A stretch of DNA of 64,000 nt from contig CM041536.1 in assembly GCA_023238725.1 (NCBI GenBank), forward strand, positions 17,453,271 through 17,517,270, read 5' to 3'. The position numbers and the translations under genes are program-made. Numbering within the stretch: the stretch's first letter is position 1; each line of letters opens with the position of its first letter. Of the stretch, positions 47,017-58,653 are shown piece after piece. This DNA comes from Scortum barcoo (Eukaryota; Chordata; Actinopteri; Centrarchiformes; Terapontidae). The notes under the pieces are model-generated. The model was not told the origin of the DNA and made no database searches. It was given only the letters and a program-made list of their open reading frames with translations.

Positions 47017-47204
47017 GAACTTATCTCAGCTAAATTTTTCTACATCTGCCATTGGAGGACTTTGGTGAGTTCAAAGTGTCCTTATTCTTGGAAAGGAAGT
47101 AAGGAAAAGTGAGTAATTCTAGGCTCCAGTCAGAGGTAAGGGCATTTGTGTTGGAGTTGCAAGATTTGAGGGACAGTGAGGCCCATCGTCAACAGCAGGA
47201 GGTG

Positions 47205-48401
47205 ATGGCCAAGGAAGAACTGTCCAGGATTTCAGATCCTTTAATGCAGGAGAAAGTTTTTAGGAGGAAAAATGATGATTATATTAGACAGTTAGAAGAG
47301 GAGAATTTGGTTTTAAGGGAGAGCAATAAAAGTATGGTGGCCGAGATTGAGCAGCTCAGGACAACAGTGTATGACCTTGAGTGTCCAGTTAAGGAGGCTC
47401 AACAAGGGGATGCTCCTTGTGTTGAAGATGAGCTTCTGGAAAAGGTGGCTCAACTTGAACACCAGAAACAGATGATGCAGGTAAGGAACAGTAATTTGTT
47501 GGCCATATTGCAGGACCTGGATGAAAGGGAGACTGCTCTTTTTGAGCAGAACAAGAGCATCACTGCTGAACTGGCCTCGCTTAAATCAGAGATAGGCGTA
47601 AAACAGGCAATGAACAAACACCTGTGGACAGATGTTCAGGATTTGCAGAGCAGTTTTAAGTCTTTGAAGGAGAATAAAGAGGCAGAGATAGAGAAGTTGA
47701 GGGCAGCACTGCTTAATCTTCAGGAAAAGGCAGAGTATTTGAAAGAACAGAATGAAAGCATTGTAGACGAGCTGACTCAACTTGAGTCTCTGACGGTAAA
47801 ACTAAAGGAGGAGAATGGAAATCTTAAGACAGCTCTGCGTGATACTGAGTATCAAATGGAGGAAACTAATCTGCAAATCCTGAATAATGATGAGGTAATT
47901 ACAAAGCAGATCAAGGAAATTGCTTATAAGCAGCAAGTGATAGAGGAGCTTTCTGTCCACTTGGATGATATGAAGCAATCGATCCGTGATCTGAAGAGTC
48001 AGCTAGAGATGAGAACAGAAGAGGAGATTTTAGGTAAGAGGCAGGGCAATGAGAGTTTCTTGGAGGCTGCATCTGAGTGTTTTGATGCCTCATTTGGGCA
48101 GACTGATGATGGCTTTCCTGAGGCTGCACTTGGGGACCAGATTGATGTTGGCCTCCTGGAGACTTGTGCTGCACAACCTCAGCAGCTGGAGGCTCCTTCT
48201 GGTGCCAGAAGTATGTGGCGTTGCTGTGCTAAAGGCCTACTCAAACTAGGTTTGTGTGCTGCAATTGGCAGCGCAAGTCTACTTATTTCTGTGGGTATAA
48301 TAGTCAGCAGACAGCCTGCCAACAGCTGCTTGTGGGACTGTATCTACAATTTCATTGAGCCCTACAGCAGCTTCCAACACATAGCACCTCACCCCTTCTG
48401 A
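47205..48401 (+). CDS. Coiled-coil protein with C-terminal membrane anchor, copy 2
   Basis: This 398-aa frame starts from the same ATG as copy 1 and is also open for 32 codons upstream. It differs from copy 1 by V32E, K49E, S110T, N149S, D177E and T288A, plus at least four silent changes, with no indels. The coiled coil, acidic linker, membrane segment and 30-residue tail are unchanged. Two of the changes restore E at positions where copy 1 has V or K, which fits the charge pattern better, so copies 2 and 3 may be nearer the ancestral form. Confidence 0.8.
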   Translation: MAKEELSRISDPLMQEKVFRRKNDDYIRQLEEENLVLRESNKSMVAEIEQLRTTVYDLECPVKEAQQGDAPCVEDELLEKVAQLEHQKQMMQVRNSNLLAILQDLDERETALFEQNKSITAELASLKSEIGVKQAMNKHLWTDVQDLQSSFKSLKENKEAEIEKLRAALLNLQEKAEYLKEQNESIVDELTQLESLTVKLKEENGNLKTALRDTEYQMEETNLQILNNDEVITKQIKEIAYKQQVIEELSVHLDDMKQSIRDLKSQLEMRTEEEILGKRQGNESFLEAASECFDASFGQTDDGFPEAALGDQIDVGLLETCAAQPQQLEAPSGARSMWRCCAKGLLKLGLCAAIGSASLLISVGIIVSRQPANSCLWDCIYNFIEPYSSFQHIAPHPF

Positions 48402-48528
48402 ACATGATAAGCCACATATTTTTATTTTTTTCTTGGGTTATGTATTTATGGATATGAATTATGAACGTGTCGATCTCTCATATATATTCACACAAACACA
48501 TATTTGTGTGTATATATATTTATCTATG

Positions 48529-48560
<32 letters not shown>

Positions 48561-48648
48561 TATATACACGTTTTCAATCAAAAGTATTCAACCCCTTTAA
48601 TCTGCGTGAGAGATTTTAGTGATGGTAATACAATTTTGATTGCAACTC

Positions 48649-48698
<50 letters not shown>

Positions 48699-48761
48699 AT
48701 TATACGTGTGTGTGTGTGTGAGAGAGTATAATATGTTTGTAACTTATATTCATAAATACAT

Positions 48762-48988
48762 GGGCAGCACAGTGGTGCAGTGGTTAGCACTGTCACCTCA
48801 CAGGAGGCTTTTCTGTGTGGAGTTTGCATGTTCTCCCTGTGTCTGCGTGGGTTTTCTCCAGGTGCTCTGGTTTCCTCCCACCTTCCAAAGACATGCACAG
48901 ATGTGAGTGTGGTTGATGACCTCTTGCCTAATGTGAGCTGGTATAGGCTCACATTGGGTGAGAGGTTTAGGTAATGGATGTATGGATG
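48762..48988 (+). mobile_element. tRNA-like short interspersed repeat, copy 2
   Basis: Equivalent to 33671-33901 with small deletions (cacctcacagg for cacctctcacagg, and ggcttttctgtg for ggcctttcttctgtg). It is followed by the same ATGG/ATGT simple tail. Confidence 0.7.
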
Positions 48989-49300
48989 TATTACTGAGAT
49001 AAATAAAATCAAATTAATCAATAATATGGTAATAAAGCAATAATAATAATTATTAACAATAATACAATACAGTCATAACATGCAATTAATACAATTACCA
49101 AAACAAATAAAAAATAATACTTGGAATTGAATTAGTGAAATGTAATTCCTTAAAGCAGGAACATGGAAACCAATATCGCTTTCTTCCCAACTTTTAAACA
49201 GTTGAATAATACTAAATTTGTTAGCATGTTTGGTTCACATACTAAAGCTGATGTGTTTGCTAGCTTGTTTTACCTGCAAATGTTTAAAGTTTGTGATTAA

Positions 49301-51680
49301 CCCATTTAATCTCACTGGTCACAATAGTGACCGTAAAAAAATGTTTCATTTCTAAGGCTAATATGTTACTGAATGATCTATCAATGCATTTACAGCAGAT
49401 AATGAAATAATAAAGGATCTCAATTAAATATGTGCAGTGTCGCATATTTACTGTAAATTGTCACATGACCAGAGCTGTTTACTTCCTGTTTGCGCCAAGA
49501 GAAGAGGATGGCAGGAAGAAAGCTCCCAAAGAAAAGGTTAGTAAAGTATATTAACATAAAGATAGGACATAGATTTTTGGTACACATCATGTTTAAGGTG
49601 TCTAGTATTGATATATGAATTTGCAATTACTCAACTTTGTTTAATGTGGTCATAGAACTCACAAACATGTCACCGGCAACAATAGTGACCGGTGGGATAA
49701 CCCATTGTATCTACATGCTAATACACATAGGCTAACTGTTCTACCTTACTTTCTGCTGCTACCTAATTTTCTACCTAATTTTACACACAGCTGCCCCAAC
49801 CCAGTGGATGTTTTCTTACTGATGTATCCACCCACCCTGAAAGAGATGTGAGATGAGAGAGAGAAATGTCCAACCTCTACTCCACCCAGACCAATGGAAA
49901 GCAACTGAATTCATTTCAGGTGCAATGCGGAGAAACCGCTTTGATGATATAATGGCCTCAGTTCATGTGGTTGACAACACCAAGATTACTGATGACCCAT
50001 TTTTTAAGGTTAGACCCATCCTCTCTGAGCTCAATCACTCATACAAAATCATGCCATTTCAGGATTGGGAATTGTCATACTACGGCCGACATGGATGTAA
50101 ACAATTCATCAAAGGCAAACCAATTCGCTTTGGTTACAAGGTATGGAGCCTCGCCTCATCCAGTGGATACATGTACCACATGGAGCCATATTGTGGATCG
50201 CACACTCTCCTCCCAGAGACAGGGTTGGGTCAGGGACCCAGCATTATCATAGGTTTGGCAGAGCAAGCTCAGGTGCCTTAAGGTTGCAAGTTCCTCCGTG
50301 ACAACCTCTTTACCACTCTTTCACTCATGGATGAGATGACAAAAAGAGGATATGGGAGCTCTGGAACCATGAGGCAGAACCGCCTGTTTGATGTCCCATT
50401 CACACCACTGAATGCCTTCATGAAGTTACCCAGGGGAACCTCTGAGGTTCTGTGCCAAGGAGAGAAGCTTCTGGTCCGTTGGAAAGACAAAAACATTGTC
50501 ACTGTGGCAACAAACAAAAATGGATGAAAAATACACTGAGACCTCTGTCAAGAGATGGAACAGGCATCGACGTTCCTTTGACAACGTCCAACAACCAAAA
50601 TGCATTAGCCGATACAATGAGCACATGGGTGGTGTAGACCTTCACGACCTACAGGTTTCACGATACCATATCTTAATCAGGTCAAAGAAGTGGTGGTGTC
50701 CCATCTTAGCATGGTCTATCAACAGTGCTCTTGTAAATGGCCATCTCTTTTACAGAGATGTTATTGGAGGGACCATCGACCTGCTCACCTTCTCACGGAT
50801 AGTCTCACAGTCTCTTCTGCAAAGGTTTGGAATGAAACCACTGAGCCATGGAAGGAGATCTCTACTGAGTGCTACCGTTGGTTGCATGCAGTGGTTGCAT
50901 ACAGTTACAAACTAACAGTACTTTGGAGTCTAGGAAGAAAAGCTGAAAAAAAACATCAAAATATCCTAAATGTTCCAGGAAAAGGTGTTATTTTTTAGTA
51001 GTTCAAAGCATTGCTTTGCTCTTTGTTCTACAACCTATTTTATTTTGTTGTTCAGTCAGTCAGCGTAGGCCTATACTTGAAAGCATGTTCAGCCGGCTAC
51101 CTCTATCCTAATTGTTTACCTTCATGTTCAGTGTGTTCAATGTATACTGCACTAAAAATGAATGTGTTCAAATGAATTTTGCACTACAAATGAACTTTTT
51201 CAAATGAATGTTGCACTAAAGTAAGTTGCACTAAAGTTACAATGTTGAAATACATTGATGATTGTTGTTGTTTTTTGTCTTAACCTCAATATTCTTAACG
51301 GTGCTCCCAGTATTCATATTGCTAGCCAGAGTATAAGGCTTATACGTAAAATATTCACGCTACAATGAGAGAGCATTTAGAGGCAATGCTGGAACTTTTA
51401 AAAGTTATAATAACTAGCCTTTGATATAAGGATTTTATACACTGGTACTGGCCTTTTACACACACACACACAAACACACACACACAGAAACACACACACA
51501 AACACACTGCACAGGTCAAATAGACTTCTATTCAGTCTGTCCAATGGTTGATACAACACAGTATCCCACTGGGATTATGATTGATTATGATAAAAAATTA
51601 TGATTGATTGTTTTAAAGGGATACTAATGACACATGATTTGGATGTTTTTGTGTCTGAGAAAAATTTGGTATTAAATGGG
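49301..51680 (+). mobile_element. piggyBac-type transposon, inactive, copy 2
   Basis: It is bounded by TTAA (49297-49300, 51681-51684), with CCCATTTAAT / ATTAAATGGG termini. It is better preserved than copy 1: one frame (49853-50281) runs from RERNVQPLL through FDDIMASVHVVDN, YYGRHGCKQFIKGKP and SIIIGLAEQAQVP to TAA, and continues in the same frame into RDNLFTTLSLMDEM. A further frameshift precedes the MGGVDLHD region (50496-50915). A candidate first exon (MAGRKLPKK, from 49508) ends at a GTTAGT donor. Aspartates at the first two expected catalytic positions are visible (FQDWELSYYGRH, LRDNLF). Confidence 0.88.
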
Positions 51681-51684
51681 TTAA

Positions 51685-54369
51685 GCACAGGGTAGGATGG
51701 TTTCAAAAGTCTTTTGGACATTGCCAAGAGAGTTGGATAATTACGCATGGGAAGCCAGGATCAAAACAATGAGTAGTAGCCCAACTGTATGCGAGTCAAA
51801 CACTGGCTAAATACTAGCTAACGGTACTTTGCTAGCATTGTATCTTTAAATGCAATGCTGCATTGTTAAAGAGCAACATGCAGGCTAGAGACCCCTGTGA
51901 ATTAATGTATGTAAAAATGATGTAGGAACTAGATTTTGCTTAAAATATATTTAAATACACACTACAGTGACTTCTAGAGTCGTTTTTGTAAGTTTTGAAT
52001 TATACTTCCACATCCGAAAAAGCCGAACCGGAAGTGACGTAACAAAAGGGAGAGTGGTCAGATTGAACAATAGAAATGAATGGATCTGAAGCTAATTTTG
52101 ACACTGAATAAGTTGTAAATATTTATTCATATGCGTATGACGGACAACAGTCTTATAATTATGAGCCTGTGAGGCATCCAAGAGAGCAGGAACAGACCAG
52201 GATCAGCAGGAACAACGGTCAGAGGAGAGAAATTGAGTTGTGGTGTGTGGACAGGTGTCTTGGTGAGAGACTGGTGTTAGCTAACGAAAGTTAGCACTGT
52301 GTTCACATCACAGCATTGTAAAGGTTTGCTGTTACATCTCTTGTATCAGGCTATAAGAACACTAGTTTTAGTTTTAGAAATGAGTATGTTTAGGGCCAAA
52401 ATAATCCATTACTCTGTTTAGTTCTTTCAATTATCTGACTTTCTCTGAATACAATAAAGTTTTGTGGGATAATATAATGGAGGACATACTGATTCTGAGT
52501 GTTCAGCAGATTTTTAAACCTACAAGTCACAGCTTTAAAATCATATACCTTATATTTAATGTTAAGCAAATTAGAGACTTCATAAAACAGATCTGAATTT
52601 TTTTTTTTCTTCTCCATCACGTTGTCCATATTGAGATTGTCACTATCTCTATCACACTGTTTGATGTCAATAAAAGCCATCAGAGGACAGTTTCCAGAGG
52701 AAGGAGGGATTTACAAAGGTTTTGGATTGGCCTCATTTGGGTGGCAGTCAATAAAATAAAATCATCACAATCACAGTGTCTTACTGTGTAAAAACTTTAT
52801 AGGAGTACTTTATGGGTATAGTACACATAATTAAATAGGGAATACTTAAGTAAAAGTACACAAGTCTGCAGCAAAACAAACCAAGTATTAATGTGAAGTA
52901 TTAGTTTGGTACCTCTGACATGTATTATTATATATGAACATCATTAGATTATGAATACTGAAGCATCAGTGTTTGAATTACTTTATAAACAGTCAGCTGG
53001 TTAAAAAGGTCAAAATGCTCTCTTGCAACACAGAAAACGTTTTTTAAAAATCAAACAGAACAGTCACTCAAACCACATCTGTGCTTGTGCCACAATAATG
53101 TCCTGTGTTATATCGCTGGGTGTGTGCAAGATAGAGGCTAACTGCCTCATCCTTGTTGATCTTCTGGCAGGCTCTGGAAAGGGGGGCAGGTGTAGTGGAA
53201 GACAAGACAGTGCTGGTCTCTCGTAGAGTCTGTGGTGACCTGAAGTATCCCTCTCTCTCTCTCTCATCTGCTGCCATTGCAGTTGAAATTCAGGGCTGCC
53301 AAGAGAGCCTGCAGAAAAAAGTTGGATGTGCAGGTTAAGTTGTACACATGTGAATTAAACCAGAAGTAGAGACAAAATATAAAACATTTATTAAAAAAAA
53401 TCATTTTTCTGGTATAATGTGGTGACACTGCCATCCTGTGACTAAAAAGTGCTGATTAAGTTAGCCATTGACAGGAAAATATTCAAATACAATAAATACT
53501 TTCGTTCCCAGTTTATTAGGGTACACCAAGCGAACTAATGCAGTCTAATACAACAGCCCTGCAATAACTTCTATCATGAAGATTAAAATGTGTTTTGTTC
53601 AAGCTGTTTCAGGAGGTTATTATTCAAATGTATGGTCACTTTGATTAAGTGGTGCTAATGAAAACATGTTTCTTATGATTTGTCTGTCCAGTTTTTATCA
53701 ATAGGGTTTGGGCTGCTGTGTTAGACAGTATTAGTTTTAGCCATTTTTATTCTTTCACTGTCATAATATTTACCTGCTGTACTGAACCACTGTCTGTAGC
53801 TGCATCTGTCCCTGATGTACCTGCAGTATCTCCAAAACCTGATAACACACCAACATTAACATTATACATGAAGATAAATTATAAATGTCTTAGCTGTACA
53901 AATAAAGTCACCAGGCCATGTAACTAAACTCAAGGGTTATCATATTAACAAACTTAGCTTACAGACTGACTGTGCCTTCTAATATGATGGGTTTTATAAT
54001 ATAGGATGCTAATGCTAGCTAACATTAACATTAGCCTCTGTCTTAGCTAGGCGCTAACTTACAACAAACAGCTTCGCATGTTGCTTTTGATTAAACTATT
54101 ATCGTGAATAATTTTGGAAGTAAGCAAATGTTAGAAAACGTAACTTGCGGTGAATAGTTGACGTTTTTGTCGAGCTGAATCTCGGATTGATCCTGAGCAG
54201 CTGCTGCTGAAGGCAGACCTGATGGAGCTGCTGTGTGCACGCAGCTGTCAATCTTACACAGTCTGGGCTTCAAAATCCCATCATGAACTCCATCATATCG
54301 CTGTGAAGATAATCCTCCGGTCTAAAATGAGCAGCACAAATGACCGCTTTTTTCGTAACAAACGCAGAA
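51685..54369. other. Unassigned 2.7-kb stretch, unit 2
   Basis: Counterpart of 36582-39264, with the same ETS/CRE composite (about 52028-52043) and a few small indels. No gene recognised. Confidence 0.5.
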
Positions 54370-57300
54370 GACTGAGACCTGGCTAGGTCAGGAAGAATAT
54401 GTTAGCTTAGCTAAATGAATCCACTCCACCGAGTCATTCTAACATTCATGTTCCTCGAGACACTGGACGAGGAGGTGGAGTTGCAGGCCATTTTTAATTC
54501 AACCCTACTAATAAATTCTAGGCCTAAAGAGGGCTACAGCTCATTTGAAAAGCCTTACTATTACTCTTTCATCTCCACCCTTCGAGGAGCACAAAGCCAA
54601 TACTAGTTGCTATAGTGTACCGCCCCCCAGGCCCATACTCTGAATTCTTATCTGAATTTTCAGAGTTCTTGTCAAATTTAGTCCTTGAAAATGACAAGGT
54701 AATTATTGTAGGTGATTTTAATATTCATGTGGACACATGGATAGTGACAGTCTTAGCACAGCATTCATCTCATTATTGGACTCCATTGGGTTTTCTCAGA
54801 GGGTAAATTCTCCAACTCAATGTCACAATCACACTTTTGATTTGGTCCTTACCTATGGTATTAAAATTGAGCACTTAATAGTCTCCCCCAAAATCCTATA
54901 TTATCAGACCACTACTTAGTATCATTTGAATTCCTATTACAGGACTATGCACCTTGTTACTAGAAAAATTAGTGTTCTCTAGATGGTTACCTGATTGTAT
55001 TAGGACTAAATTTAAGGAAGCAATTCTGACAGCATTAAAGTCAGTAAGATTTCCTAGTATCTCTGACGAACTCTCATGATTTTTTGAGCTCCCCCCAAAT
55101 TGACCAACTTGTTAGTAACACCATGGACTCACTCAGAGGCACTCTGGACTCTGTTGCGCCCCTAAAAAGAAAGATCATAAAACAAAAGAGATTGGCACCA
55201 TGGTTTAACTCTGCAACTCGCAAGTTAAAACAAACAACACGACGAATTGGAAAGGATATGGCGCTCCACCAAAGAGGAGGACTCTCGCCTAGCCTGGAAA
55301 AAGAGTCTCAAAACATATAGGAAAGCCCTCTGTAATGCCAGAGCAGCCTACTATTCAGCATTAATAGAGAAAAATAAGAACTGCCCTAGGTTTCTTTTCA
55401 GCACTGTAGCCAGGCTGACACAGAGCCATAGCTCTATTGAACCCTGCATCCCCTTAAGTTTAAGCAGTAATGATTTAATGACAAGATTTTGAATATTAGG
55501 GAAAAAATTTGTCAGGATCTGCCCTCGTTAGACTCTGATCTATCTAACGTGCCTTCAGACTCAGACTTCAGACTAATGAGCACATACAATAAAACCTGAC
55601 AATTGCTTAGACAGTTTTATTCCAATTGGCCTTCCCGAATTATCCTCGTTAGTTTCATCATCGAAAGCAACAACTTGTCTCCTAGACCCCATCCCAACTA
55701 CGCTGCTTAAGGAAGTTTTCCCATTTATTGGCACATCACTGCTGCTGCATATTATTAATCTGTCTCTGGTGTCAGGCTTTGTACCCCAGTCTTTTAAAGT
55801 AGCAGATGCAGATGTGTTAATAGCCAATTACAGACCAATATCCAACCTCCCATTTTTGTCTAAGATTCTAGAGAAAGCCGTTGCCAGCCAGTTATGTAAT
55901 TATCTCCACAGTAATAGTCTTTTTGAAGTTTTTCAGTCAGGATTTAGAGCTCACCATAGCACAGAAACAGCACTTGTGAAAGTCACTAATGACCTGTTGA
56001 CAGCATCAGATAAAGGGCTTCTGTCTGTACTTGTCCTGTTAGACCTCAGTGCTGCCTTTGATACAGTTGACCATCACATTCTGTTGCTGAGAATGGAAAA
56101 ACTGCTTGGCATTAAAGGGTCTGCATTAAACTGGTTCAGATCATACTTATCAGATCGGTCTCAGTTTGTCCATATTAATAATGAAATCCTCTGTGCATAC
56201 TAAAGTCTGTCATGGAGTTCCACAAGGTTCAGTGCTAGGTCCAATTCTGTTTATTTTGTATATGCTGCCCCTTGGCAATATCATCAGGAGGCACTCCATA
56301 GATTTCCATTGTTATGCTGATGATGACACCCAATTATATTTATCAATGGAGCCTGACAAAACTGAAACTCCAGGCCTGCCTTAAAGATATAAAGGCTTGG
56401 ATGACAAGAAATTTCCTGCTGTTGAACTCAGATAAAACTGAAGTGATCCTTATTAGGTCCGAAACACCTTGAGGAACACGTTTTCTCCTAAGATAGCCTT
56501 GCTGGATGGCATTAACTGGGCCTCCAGGCACCACTGTAAGGAACCTTGGTGTTTTATTTGATCAGGATATGTCCTTCGACACCCATATTAAGCATATTTC
56601 AAGGTCTGCCTTTTACCACCTGCGCAACATCGCAAAAATTAGGCACTTTTTGTCCCAAAGCGAATGCTGAAAAAATTAGTCCAATGCATTTGTCTCTTCC
56701 AGGCTGGATTATTGTAATTCACTTTTATCAGGCTGCCCAAACAAGTCGTTAAAGACTCTACAGCTGGTCCAGAATGCCGCTGCTCGGGTGCTGACTAAAA
56801 CCAGGAAAAGAGACCATATTACTCCAGTATTGGCTTCTCTGCATTGGCTCCCTGTAAAATTTAGAGTGGATTTTAAAATCCTACTCCTCACATATAAGGC
56901 TCTACATGGTCTGGCAGCGTCATATCTTAATGAACTGATAACTCCTTATCATCCAACTAGAGTGCTGCGCTCCCAAAATGTAGGCTTACTTGTAGTTCCC
57001 AGGGCTTCAAGAAGTAGTCTAGGGGGCAGAGCCTTCAGCTATCAGGCCCCTGTTCTTTGGAACCAGCTCCCAGTCTGGGTCCGAGAGGCAGACACAGTGT
57101 CAGTGTTTAAGAATAGACTTAAAACCTTCCTTTTTGATAAAGCTTATAGTTAGGGTGGGCACAGGCTCGCCCTTAGTTATGCTGCTATAGGCTTAGACTG
57201 CCGGGGGGCTCCCATGATGCACCGGGCACCTCTCCCTCTTCCTCTGTCTCTGCTTCCTCTTTCTCTGCTTCCTCTTCCTTTGCTTCCTCTACTCTTATTA

Positions 57301-57687
57301 TGGTAGTAGTGCAAACTGGAGTCAGCTTATAAACTGGTAAAAGTGGCTAAAGTGGTTAAACTGGTTAAAGTAGTTAAAGTGGTTAAACTGGTTAAATTGG
57401 TTAAAGTGTTAAAGTGGTTAAAGTGAATACTCTTATGTCCTGTAAAGTGCATGTTACTGCCGGAGCCCCGGTCCTCTTTGTTCTCTCCAGTCTTGCAGGT
57501 TCCTCACTGATTCTGGTTGTGGTCCATCTGTCTGAGGTTCACTGGCCTGGTGGGGACATGATCTGTGTCTGTGTTGTAGGAGAGAAGGTCGAGTGGCCCA
57601 GAGTGGATCAGACATCTTGGAGGGACGTTCATATGTTTTAAAGTAATCCAAATTAAAATTAGAGTTGGCCTTTCCAGATGAGGCCTG
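54370..57687 (+). mobile_element. L2-clade LINE, 5'-truncated and inactive, copy 2
   Basis: Same element and same 5' truncation point as copy 1. The C-terminal part is cleaner here (56788-57153 reads ITPVLASLHWLPVKFRVDF through FKNRLKTFLFDKAYS), and the stretch near 56540 retains the canonical NLGVLFDQDM sense that copy 1 has lost. It has lesions of its own, such as an extra GAT in YADD (giving YADDD) and an extra codon before NYRPIS. Confidence 0.9.
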
Positions 57688-58653
57688 TCCCATAAAGAAA
57701 CAACAATTGGGTTGTTGACCAGTATCTGAGTAATAACTAATGTTGATCCTGTGTTTGACCTACATTTTATTTAACAACCATGCCATTTCTCTGAATTCCT
57801 CTAAGCAGAAAAAAGTGACAGCAGACATTGTCTTAGCAAGGAAAAATACTTTCTTCTTTTTTTTTCTAAATATATAATTATAACTTCTTGTCCTGCTGAC
57901 TGCTGCTTTCTTCTTTTTTTTCAAATATAGACATTATATCAAGTTAGAAATCTAACATTTATGTCCAAAATATACTCATAAAGCTGATATCTTGGCTCGG
58001 TTTGAGCTCTCTAAAGTTTCCTGAAAGGTTGTCAAGCCATAAATAAAAATTTAAGAAAAACACAAAGAAACACTCCATTAGTAGTTAATCAAGGATTTAT
58101 CTTTACATACAGCACTTTAAGCAAGAGATAATGCGCTGACACAGTTTCTAACTAGTTTTTATTTGGCTTGGTGAAGTTGAGCTTTGACTATTTAATATTA
58201 TAGTTAACATTAAATGTCAGCTGATCATGTTACTTTGACATGTCTGAAACACAGAGTAACTCACAGACCACAGAAATGGATCAGAACCAACTTACAGCTT
58301 CGTCCTGGTGAACATCAGATGACTGAGCTGCTGTTAAGCTAATCACATTTGTCTTAATTAGTTAGGCCCGAATAGCTGCCAGGAGTCATGCTAGTCCAAC
58401 ACAAAGTGACACCAGATAAAGGGAAACAGGGACTATTAAAGTGTCATAAATATCCAGAGAGACAGTCGTGCTATATAAAACGCCTCTGACAGACTCGGCT
58501 TTGAACCGGTTGCCCTGGTAAACAGGCCATGCTACCGGTGCTAAGCTAGCTAACATGTTCGTGGTTTAGCCGCTTTAGGTTGAGATAAACACACACGGAA
58601 ACATGCACAAAGGTTGCAGTGTGCTGTGCAACCAGGACGGACAGGGGAGAGCT
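57682..58653. repeat. Duplicated bmal2 intron-1 flank with exon 1 deleted, unit 3
   Basis: Nearly identical to 42603-43574, including the GAAACAT filler at the deletion point (58598-58604). Confidence 0.88.

Larger units (their letters stand above)
42603..57681. repeat. Tandem array unit 2 (15.08 kb)
   Basis: The unit begins GGCCTGTCCCATAAAG, identical to 29808. It contains a copied bmal2 intron-1 flank without exon 1 or promoter, a 3-kb block absent from unit 1, the coiled-coil gene, the short repeat, piggyBac, the unassigned stretch and the LINE. The period measured at the junctions is 15,079 bp and at the coiled-coil genes 15,088-15,092 bp. Confidence 0.9.
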
